NCBI GenBank assembly: GCA_022866005.1
Contig: JALHTV010000278.1
Span: 1-10,952 of the forward strand
Length of the DNA: 10,952 nucleotides
Origin: Phycisphaerae bacterium
GTDB lineage: Bacteria > Planctomycetota > Phycisphaerae > SM23-33
Direction of reading: 5' to 3'
Made by a program: the position numbers and the translations under genes. Positions 1-5,476 of the stretch are shown here, in pieces (position 1 is the stretch's first letter; each line of letters starts with the position of its first letter). The notes beneath the pieces were generated by a model. The model saw only the letters and a list, made by a program, of their open reading frames with translations, had not been told where the DNA came from and did not search any database.

Positions 1-431
1 CCGGCGCCGACGAGATAGACCTTGCCGCCCGTCACGGGGATGCCCGCGCCCGCCGCCGCGGCTGAGACAGCCGTGACGCCCGGGATGATCTGGAAGTCCA
101 CCCCCGCCGCCGCGAGCGCCAGCGCCTCCTCGCCGCCGCGCCCGAAGATCATCGGGTCGCCGCCCTTGAGGCGCACCACCGTCTTGCCCGCGCGGGCCTG
201 CTCGACCAGCAGGGCGTTGATCTGCTCCTGCGTGAAACCCGTTGCGGTGGCGGGCTGCTTGCCTACGTAAATCTGCTCGGCCTGCGGGCGGGCGTGCCGC
301 AGCAGCCGCGGTGAGATCAAGCGGTCGTAGACGACCACGTCGGCCCGGGCGAGCAACTCCGCGCCGCGAAGGGTGAGCAGGCCCGGATCGCCCGGACCGG
401 CGCCGACGAGATAGACCTTGCCGCCCGTCAC
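1..431 (-). CDS. cobA: Uroporphyrinogen-III C-methyltransferase, 5' part (gene runs off the window)
   Basis: This SUMT-type enzyme uses SAM to methylate uroporphyrinogen III at C2 and C7, giving precorrin-2 for siroheme and cobalamin. The GTG start at 431-429 shares GTGA with the hemC stop, and GGGAGGA lies about 7 bases upstream, so the two are translationally coupled. Visible family motifs are VGAGPGDPGL (residues 9-18), VVVYDRLI (32-39), and RLKGGDPMIFGRGGEE (87-102), the conserved SAM/substrate-binding signature, then PGVTA and AGIPVT. After AGIPVT (residues 129-134) family members continue with a His-Arg type sequence. Here the text returns to the gene's own start (GGKVYLVGAG), because bases 1-40 repeat 397-436 exactly and in frame. 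Residues beyond about 134 are therefore suspect (artefact or tandem duplication). Many relatives are fused to a HemD domain; that part would lie outside the window. Confidence 0.9.
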   Translation of the reverse strand, partial: MTGGKVYLVGAGPGDPGLLTLRGAELLARADVVVYDRLISPRLLRHARPQAEQIYVGKQPATATGFTQEQINALLVEQARAGKTVVRLKGGDPMIFGRGGEEALALAAAGVDFQIIPGVTAVSAAAAGAGIPVTGGKVYLVGA

Positions 432-1375
432 GGGGAGTCCTCCCGGGGTGAGGCCAGTTGCCGCAGGATGTCCTCGGCCCCGGCGGCCTTGAGGTGCTCG
501 GCGAGCTTCAGCCCCAGCGCCCGGGCCGCAGCGAGGTCCTCACAAGGGGCCTGCATCGTCGCCTTGACCAGTTGCGAGCCGTCCGGTGCGGCGGCCAGGG
601 CGGTGACGACGAGCGCAGCGCCGTCGCCGGCGAGGCGCGCGTAGGCGCCGATGGGCATGCGGCAGCCGCCGCCCAGACCCTCCAGCACCGCCCGCTCGCA
701 GGCCGTGGCTGCGTGGGCGCGAGCGTCGTCGATGTCCTCAGCCAGGCGGCGCGGCTCGGCGCCATCCGCGCGGCACTGGATGGCCAGGGCACCCTGGCCG
801 GGCGCGGGCAGGAAGTCGGCTGGGTCCAAGCGGCAGCGGATCCGATCCTCCAACCCCAGCCGCGTCAGGGCCGCGCGGGCGAGGATCATGCCCGCGGTCG
901 AGGACGCGTCGAACTTCGCCAGGCGCGTGTGGATGTTGCCGCGGACGGGCTGGGCGTCCAGATCGGGCCGGCGGGCAAGCACCTGCGCCCGCCGCCGCGG
1001 GGAGCCGCACAGCACTGCCGATCCGCGCGGCAGATCTTCCAAGCTGGCAGCCTGGCGGGAGACCAGCACGTCGGCGGGGTCTTCGCGCAGCGGGACGGCG
1101 CCCAGGAGCAGGCCGGCCGGGGAATCGACGGGCAGGTCCTTGAGGCTGTGCACGGCCAGGTCGATCTCGCCCGCTAGCAGGGCGCGCTCCAGTTCCTTGG
1201 TGAACAATCCCTTGCCTGCGGCGGGGGCATCCGCATCCAGCAGGCGGTCGCCGCGGGTCGTGATGACCTTCAGCTCGGCCTCGACCCCGGCCGCACGCCG
1301 CAGGGCCTGGGCGACCCAATGGGCCTGCCACATGGCCAGGGGCGAACCCCGCGTGCCGAGGACCAGGCGCTTCAT
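428..1375 (-). CDS. hemC: Porphobilinogen deaminase (hydroxymethylbilane synthase)
   Basis: This cytosolic enzyme joins four porphobilinogens head to tail into hydroxymethylbilane on a dipyrromethane cofactor. The 315-residue length fits the family (about 310). Motifs in order: LGTRGSPLAMWQA near the N-terminus, TTRGD (39-43), GLFTKELERALL, AVHSLKDLPV (the catalytic Asp is D80), a GSPRRRAQ variant of the usual SSLRR segment, RGNIHTRLAKFD, LPAPGQGALAIQ, and GGGCRMPIGAYA, whose Cys238 should attach the cofactor. The start ATG at 1375-1373 is chosen because the protein begins MKRLVLGTRGSP as in relatives and GGAGG sits 8 bases upstream. A farther in-frame ATG at 1456 falls inside the proposed -10 box and would add 27 unlikely residues. 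The stop overlaps the cobA start (GTGA), marking an operon from uroporphyrinogen synthesis to siroheme/B12. Confidence 0.97.
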   Translation of the reverse strand: MKRLVLGTRGSPLAMWQAHWVAQALRRAAGVEAELKVITTRGDRLLDADAPAAGKGLFTKELERALLAGEIDLAVHSLKDLPVDSPAGLLLGAVPLREDPADVLVSRQAASLEDLPRGSAVLCGSPRRRAQVLARRPDLDAQPVRGNIHTRLAKFDASSTAGMILARAALTRLGLEDRIRCRLDPADFLPAPGQGALAIQCRADGAEPRRLAEDIDDARAHAATACERAVLEGLGGGCRMPIGAYARLAGDGAALVVTALAAAPDGSQLVKATMQAPCEDLAAARALGLKLAEHLKAAGAEDILRQLASPREDSP

Positions 1376-1454
1376 GGCCGGGCCTCCGCGGCGGGGCCTC
1401 TGCGCCGAAACGGGATGGGGGAAGGATGCTTTCCGGCAACGCGCATGGCGAACC

Positions 1455-1460
1455 ATTATA
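1455..1460 (-). promoter_or_regulatory. Probable -10 box of the hemC-cobA promoter
   Basis: Read on the minus strand, these bases are TATAAT, a perfect sigma-70-type -10 hexamer in otherwise GC-rich DNA. The hexamer 17 bases upstream (CTGCTC) is a poor -35. Transcription would begin near 1448, leaving a leader of about 70 nt before the hemC ATG at 1375. The assignment rests on sequence match and position only. Confidence 0.5.
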
Positions 1461-1525
1461 ACGATTGAGGCACTGCCGAGCAGGCGAACAGCCGCTTACC
1501 GCCGCCGCGCAGGAGAGGATTGCGA

Positions 1526-1554
1526 TTGACCGGCGGCAGGGGAGGCGGTAGTAT
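1526..1554 (+). promoter_or_regulatory. Sigma-70-like promoter of the SAM riboswitch-metXW transcript
   Basis: TTGACC (1526-1531) and TAGTAT (1549-1554) are separated by exactly 17 bases, close to the bacterial housekeeping consensus. The predicted start point, about 1560-1562, falls at the first bases of the SAM-I aptamer, so the RNA would begin almost directly with the riboswitch P1 stem. The independent agreement of promoter and aptamer positions strengthens both calls. Confidence 0.75.
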
Positions 1555-1556
1555 CG

Positions 1557-1668
1557 GATCGGCATCAAGAGTGCGCGAGGGTCCTGGCCCGATGACCGCA
1601 CGGCAACCTGCCCCCAGATGGTCGAAGGGTAAGGTGCCGCAGCCAGCCCGACAGGGACCGATGTGGCC
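1557..1668 (+). promoter_or_regulatory. SAM-I (S-box) riboswitch aptamer upstream of metXW
   Basis: This aptamer binds S-adenosylmethionine in the nascent leader and represses methionine genes. The S-box core is readable in order: ATCAAGAG (1564-1571), GAGGG (1577-1581), GGCCC (1586-1590), TGA (1593-1595), GGCAACC (1602-1608), GGTGCC (1633-1638) and GACCGAT (1656-1662). Stems agree: P1 pairs CATC (1563-1566) with GATG (1660-1663), P2 pairs GTGCG (1571-1575) with CGCAC (1597-1601), and P3 pairs ACCT (1606-1609) with AGGT (1632-1635) plus an inner CCC/GGG. The next gene makes a methionine precursor, as expected. No hairpin with a U-run follows before the start codon, so control of translation is more likely than attenuation. 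One candidate platform pairs CTCCG (1744-1748) with CGGAG (1797-1801) just before the metX ATG. The class call is firm; the switching mechanism is inference. Confidence 0.9.
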
Positions 1669-1700
1669 CGTGGAAAGGTGTGCCCGTGGGCAACGGCAGA

Positions 1701-1718
1701 CCCGCCACCTCTGGCGGG
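1701..1718 (+). other. Stable stem-loop in the metXW leader
   Basis: CCCGCCA (1701-1707) pairs perfectly with TGGCGGG (1712-1718) around a 4-base CCTC loop, between the SAM aptamer and the metX start. No T-run follows, so it is not a standard intrinsic terminator. It may belong to the riboswitch expression platform: CACCT (1706-1710) could alternatively pair with AGGTG at 1676-1680 or at 1789-1793, close to the ribosome-binding region. The hairpin is visible; its role is guesswork. Confidence 0.5.
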
Positions 1719-1807
1719 GGTGCGCTTCCCGCCAATCGGCACCCTCCGGGCCTGGCGCTGCGCGCACGGGCCGGTGGCCTGGTCGCCCAGGTGTCGCGGA
1801 GTAAGAC

Positions 1808-3625
1808 ATGGGCAATAGCGATAGCGGATTCCTGAATAGCAGCGACAGCGTGCGGAGCGGCGCTCCGCTGAAGCACGCGCAGACCGTCACGTTCGAGGAG
1901 CCTTTGGAGCTGGAGCGCGGCGGCGTGCTTCCGCGGACGACCGTGGTCTTCGAGACGTACGGACAGCTCAACGAGCGGCGGGACAACGCCGTGCTGATCT
2001 GCCACGCCATCAGCGGCGACTCGCACGTGGCGCGCCACGATGAGCAGGACGGTCCCGGCTGGTGGGACCTGGCCGGCGTGGTCGGTCCCGGCCGGCCGAT
2101 CGACACGGATCGGCTCTTCGTCATCTGCCCCAACATCCTGGGCGGCTGTCGCGGCACGACCGGGCCGGGCAGCATCAACCCCGCCACCGGCAGGCCGTAT
2201 GGGGCGGACTTCCCCACGATTACCACCGGCGACATGGTGGCGCACCAGAAGCGCCTGATCGGCCACCTGGGCATCGGCCGCCTGCGGGCCGTGGTGGGCG
2301 GCTCGATGGGCGGGCACCAGGTGCTGGCCTGGGCCATCCGCTACCCCGACCAGGTCGCCGGGGCGATCGCCCTGGCCACCTCGGCGCGGCTCACCAGCCA
2401 GGCGCTGGCCTTCGACGTGGTGGGGCGCAACGCGATCCTGCACGATCCCCACTTCCGTGACGGGCGCTACGGCGAGGAAAGCACGCGCCCGGCGGTGGGG
2501 CTGGCCATCGCGCGGATGATCGGGCACATCACGTACCTCTCGCCGCAGGCCATGCAGGAGAAGTTCGACCTCGACCGCCTCCAGCCGCGCGACGTGGCCA
2601 CGGAGTTCGAGAAGGAATTCTCCGTCGGCTCGTACCTGGGCTATCAGGGCAGCAAGTTCGTGGAGCGGTTCGACGCCAACAGCTACATCACGCTGTCGAT
2701 GGCGATGGACCTGTTCGACCTGGGCCACAGCCGCTCGCAACTGGCCGAGGCGCTGGCGCCCAGCCAGTGCCGCTGGCTGGTCGTCAGCTTCACCAGCGAC
2801 TGGCTGTTTCCGCCCAGCCAATCCGAGGACATCGTCGCGGCCTTGCTGGCGACCAACAAGTCGGTGAGCTACTGCAACGTCACCAGCGCCTGCGGGCACG
2901 ACGCCTTCCTGGTGCCCGACGACGTGGATCGCTACGGCGAGCTGGTCCGCGCGTTCCTGGCCAACCTGGGCGGGGCACCCCTGGGGACGAACAGTGAGGC
3001 CCCGGCCGGGCCCAGGCCCACGAGCATCTTCCAGCCCCAGCGCCTGGACTACGACCGCATCGTCGAGCTGATCCCGCCGCACACCAGCGTGCTGGACCTG
3101 GGCTGCGCGGAAGGCCAGTTGTTGACCATGCTGACCGCCCGCGGGCACGAGAGGCTGGTGGGTGTGGAGCTGGACGAGCAGGCCGTCATCGCCTCGGTGC
3201 AGCGGGGCGTGGACGTGATCCAGGCCGACCTGAACAAGGGACTGGCCACCTTCCGCGACCGGGAGTTCGACTTCGTGGTGCTGTCGCTGACCCTCCAGGC
3301 CGTGCGCGATGTGGAGGGCGTCGTCCGCGAGCTGCTGCGGGTGGGCCGACGCTGCATCGTGAGCTTCCCCAACTTTGCCTACTACAAGCTGCGCAAGGTG
3401 CTCGCCGAGCAGGGGAGGGCGCCCGAATCGCCGGGCCAGCTCCACCACAAGTGGTACGACTCGCCCAACATCCGCTTCTGCTCCATCGCGGACTTCCAGC
3501 AGTTCTGCGCCGACCGCGGCATCACCGTCCACCGCCAGATCGCCCTGGACACCGAGGCCGGCACCGAGGTCCGCCAGGACCCCAACTACTACGCCGACCT
3601 GGCCATCTTCGTCATCAGCCGGTGA
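1808..3625 (+). CDS. metXW: Fused homoserine O-acyltransferase (MetX) and MetW methyltransferase-like protein
   Basis: The MetX part activates homoserine by O-acylation, the committed step before sulfur incorporation into methionine. It is an alpha/beta-hydrolase spanning about residues 20-388, with PNILGGCRGTTGP, nucleophile Ser166 in VVGGSMGGHQ, Asp331 in TSDWLFPP and His364 in CGHDAFL. After a Pro/Gly/Ser-rich linker (about 389-408), residues 409-605 form a complete MetW domain: SAM-site motif VLDLGCAEGQLL (428-439), GVELDE, VIQADLNKGL, LSLTLQAV, VSFPNF and the family signature WYDSPNIRFCSIADF (549-563). In many bacteria metX and metW are adjacent genes; here one uninterrupted frame joins them. 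The ATG follows GGAG at 6-7 bases' spacing and the transcript begins with a SAM-I riboswitch. Acetyl versus succinyl donor cannot be decided by eye. MetW's exact chemistry is not settled in general; a partner role for MetX is commonly proposed. Confidence 0.95.
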   Translation: MGNSDSGFLNSSDSVRSGAPLKHAQTVTFEEPLELERGGVLPRTTVVFETYGQLNERRDNAVLICHAISGDSHVARHDEQDGPGWWDLAGVVGPGRPIDTDRLFVICPNILGGCRGTTGPGSINPATGRPYGADFPTITTGDMVAHQKRLIGHLGIGRLRAVVGGSMGGHQVLAWAIRYPDQVAGAIALATSARLTSQALAFDVVGRNAILHDPHFRDGRYGEESTRPAVGLAIARMIGHITYLSPQAMQEKFDLDRLQPRDVATEFEKEFSVGSYLGYQGSKFVERFDANSYITLSMAMDLFDLGHSRSQLAEALAPSQCRWLVVSFTSDWLFPPSQSEDIVAALLATNKSVSYCNVTSACGHDAFLVPDDVDRYGELVRAFLANLGGAPLGTNSEAPAGPRPTSIFQPQRLDYDRIVELIPPHTSVLDLGCAEGQLLTMLTARGHERLVGVELDEQAVIASVQRGVDVIQADLNKGLATFRDREFDFVVLSLTLQAVRDVEGVVRELLRVGRRCIVSFPNFAYYKLRKVLAEQGRAPESPGQLHHKWYDSPNIRFCSIADFQQFCADRGITVHRQIALDTEAGTEVRQDPNYYADLAIFVISR

Positions 3626-3629
3626 GGGC

Positions 3630-3690
3630 GATTGCCGATCCAGCCTTCGCAGCCGAAGCGTCTGCTTCGGCGGAGTAGGCTTGCCAATTG
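3630..3690 (+). repeat. 61-bp palindromic repeat element, copy 1
   Basis: This copy is identical, in reverse orientation, to 5344-5404. It folds as an imperfect palindrome: ATTG at one end pairs with CAAT at the other, AGCCT (3642-3646) pairs with AGGCT (3677-3681), and an 8-bp inner stem GCCGAAGC (3652-3659)/GCTTCGGC (3664-3671) closes a GTCT loop. It begins four bases after the metXW stop, so it would lie in the 3' end of that mRNA, where such hairpins can protect RNA or weakly terminate. It resembles REP/MITE-like intergenic repeats, but the family is not one I can name. Confidence 0.9.
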
Positions 3691-3793
3691 ACGATTGACG
3701 ATTGGCAATGGGTGGCGAGCGGGCGGAAGGTGGCGAATTCCGAATCTCGACCCACAAATTGGCAATCCGCAATCCGCATTCCGCAATCCACAA
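3684..3793 (+). repeat. Degenerate heptamer-repeat fringe beside the 61-bp element
   Basis: Next to copy 1, short units of about 7 bases recur: CCAATTG, ACGATTG, ACGATTG and GCAATGG (3684-3711). Further on come AATCCGC, AATCCGC, ATTCCGC and AATCCAC in a row (about 3765-3792). They are AT-richer than the surrounding genes. The stop codon of the minus-strand phosphatase gene (TAA, 3796-3794) sits at the very edge of this fringe. Similar heptamers flank copy 2. No protein is called here. Confidence 0.65.
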
Positions 3794-5284
3794 TTAAGGG
3801 GCGGGCTTTTTCGCCGGCCAGGGTCGGCCCAGCAGGGTCGACATCGCGGCCGGGATGTCGGCCGATCGCATCAGCGCCGGCAGCGGGCCGATAGTTGACA
3901 TGATGAAGGTGGTGGAGTTGGCCCGGTTGAGGCCGCCGTGCGTCGAGGCCACCTTCACCGCTCCACCGAACGACGCGGCCCCGGAGATATACTCGTTGGC
4001 CAGCGACACGATCACATCCGGTGTGTGCTTGGCCACCGAGAAGTGCGCGCGCCAGAGGCGCTGAAGCGGATCGGGGAACTCGTGGTCCGCGGTGGCCGCG
4101 AAGACCCCCCGGTCGTCATAGAACCCCCCGGCGTCGGCCTGGAGGGAGGCCAGGATGCCCTGGAGCGCCAGCGGGTCGCGCGTCTGGACCTCGTAGCCAT
4201 ACCGGTCCCCCTTCTTGCGGATGACAGCCCGCGCCCCGCCGGCTGACCGCACCACTACCGAATCTCCCTCGACGTAGCTGGCGACCGTGATGCCGGGGCA
4301 CTCCGCCAGGTCGGCGGCCAGCTCCGCCGGGCGGCGGCAGCCGAAGCTGGCATAGGTCTCCAGCCCGAAGCGCACGGAGGCGACGTCGCGGTCGCGGCGG
4401 AGCGAATCCGTCACGCGCCAGCCCTTGGACTTGAGGTACTCCTCCAGGCGGAGCTGCTTGCCGGGCGTGTACGAGTGGCCGTGGTCCGCCAGCAGCGTCA
4501 CCTGCACGCGACCGCGGCTGGACCAGACGGCCTGGTGGACCAGACGGTCGACGAGCGCCAGCGCCCGCCTCTGGCCCTCGGCGCCGTCGGCCGTGCTGAT
4601 GCCGGCCGAGCTGACCAGGTAGCCGAGGATCTCCTGCTGGTGGCTCCGCGCGAGCAACCGGGCCAGGTCATTGACCTCCTTGCCGAAGACGTCCCGGGGC
4701 GCGACGTACCCCAGGGCGTCCCAGATCAGCTTGGCGCGGTAGTCGAGCAGCCGGTTGTAGGGCTGGTTGGCGCCCGCCAGATACGCCCAGGACCCGCCGA
4801 CGATCCGCTCGCGGGTGCGATCGTAGTACTTGGCCTCGAAGGCCTCGCAGGTCACGTAGCCCAGGGCGTCCTCCAGCGCCAGGTCGGTCAGCGTGGGGTA
4901 GGGGGCGATGACCCGCGAGGGCGGATGGAACAGCCTCAGGCCCCCGGAGTCGTAGTAGCCCTTCACCACGTCGTAGCCGAACCCGTCGAGGATGATCACC
5001 AGGTGCCGCCGGGCGACGGAGGTAGGGTCGTCTAGGTGCAGGATCTGCTTGGCTTCGCCGGCGGGCGTCGCGCCGTAGCCCAGGCGCGTGATCCGGCCGG
5101 CGGGGTTGGCGAAGGTGAAGAAGTCCGCCTGGCCGTCGCCGTCGGTGTCGTAGGCGGCTACGGCACCGGCGGCCTGGGCCGCGGAAGCAATCGATTGTGC
5201 GGGAAAGTGCATGGGCTTTTGGCAACCTCCAATAGCAGCCAGCAGGCACACCGGCAACAACGTGGCAGAGAGAATGCGACGCAC
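3794..5284 (-). CDS. Lipoprotein of the alkaline phosphatase/phosphodiesterase superfamily
   Basis: The 496-residue product probably cleaves phosphate mono- or diesters outside the cytoplasm. From a GTG at 5284-5282 it begins with a signal peptide (charged VRR, then hydrophobic LLPVCLLAA) ending in lipobox IGGC, so Cys21 would be lipidated. Residues 46-54 (DTDGDGQAD) form a calcium-loop-like motif. The superfamily core follows: VIILDGFGYD (metal ligand D100), YPTLTD with T133 as likely nucleophile, LLADHGHS (D267, H268, H270) and STHGGLNR (H449). Where relatives usually show an Asp...His metal pair after a YxSSxD-type motif, this protein reads SSAGISTADG (about 225-234), so one metal site may be altered. 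Reading further upstream to an ATG at 5449 would translate through the 61-bp repeat, so that extension is rejected. No clear Shine-Dalgarno precedes the chosen start. The substrate is unknown. The gene stands alone between inverted repeats. Confidence 0.85.
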   Translation of the reverse strand: MRRILSATLLPVCLLAAIGGCQKPMHFPAQSIASAAQAAGAVAAYDTDGDGQADFFTFANPAGRITRLGYGATPAGEAKQILHLDDPTSVARRHLVIILDGFGYDVVKGYYDSGGLRLFHPPSRVIAPYPTLTDLALEDALGYVTCEAFEAKYYDRTRERIVGGSWAYLAGANQPYNRLLDYRAKLIWDALGYVAPRDVFGKEVNDLARLLARSHQQEILGYLVSSAGISTADGAEGQRRALALVDRLVHQAVWSSRGRVQVTLLADHGHSYTPGKQLRLEEYLKSKGWRVTDSLRRDRDVASVRFGLETYASFGCRRPAELAADLAECPGITVASYVEGDSVVVRSAGGARAVIRKKGDRYGYEVQTRDPLALQGILASLQADAGGFYDDRGVFAATADHEFPDPLQRLWRAHFSVAKHTPDVIVSLANEYISGAASFGGAVKVASTHGGLNRANSTTFIMSTIGPLPALMRSADIPAAMSTLLGRPWPAKKPAP

Positions 5285-5343
5285 AAATGGCCGGCCATTT
5301 CGGATTGCGGATGTCACACCCGCAGCAAAGGGAGGACGATCGG

Positions 5344-5404
5344 CAATTGGCAAGCCTACTCCGCCGAAGCAGACGCTTCGGCTGCGAAGGCTGGATCGGC
5401 AATC
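5344..5404 (-). repeat. 61-bp palindromic repeat element, copy 2 (inverted)
   Basis: This is the exact reverse complement of 3630-3690 over all 61 bases, with 1,653 bp between the copies. The same inner hairpin is present (GCCGAAGC and GCTTCGGC arms). Its edges carry heptamer-like units too: GGCAATC twice at about 5398-5411, and CGGATTGCGGAT at about 5300-5311. It lies between the divergent phosphatase and dehydrogenase genes, in the presumed leader of the phosphatase gene. Confidence 0.9.
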
Positions 5405-5476
5405 GGCAATCACAGGGCGCGGGGGGGGATTGCGCCTTTCTTTTTGCATCGTCGGCGATTATCTCTATGGCCCAGG

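Noticed and set aside
458..1177. Long plus-strand open frame across hemC
   Set aside because: Antisense shadow of hemC produced by high G+C; no protein-like motifs.
1376..1456. Longer hemC start at 1456
   Set aside because: The extra 27 residues are not HemC-like and the ATG lies within the -10 box; ATG 1375 has GGAGG and the family N-terminus.
1701..1718. Intrinsic terminator of the riboswitch
   Set aside because: The stem is strong but no T-run follows within a few bases.
1565..3793. 742-codon minus-strand open frame opposite metXW
   Set aside because: Composition mirrors the metXW codons, it starts in the repeat element, and it has no recognisable domains. The plus-strand MetX and MetW motifs are unambiguous.
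3684..3793. Possible CRISPR array from short repeats
   Set aside because: Units are about 7 bases, degenerate and without spacers.
3630..5404. Insertion sequence bounded by inverted repeats
   Set aside because: The enclosed gene is a phosphatase-family lipoprotein, no transposase is present, and no target duplication was seen. The copies themselves are palindromic, unlike IS ends.
5036..5476. N-terminal extension of the dehydrogenase
   Set aside because: It runs antisense through the phosphatase 5' end and the 61-bp repeat; MKAIVYQ at 5477 is the family-type start.
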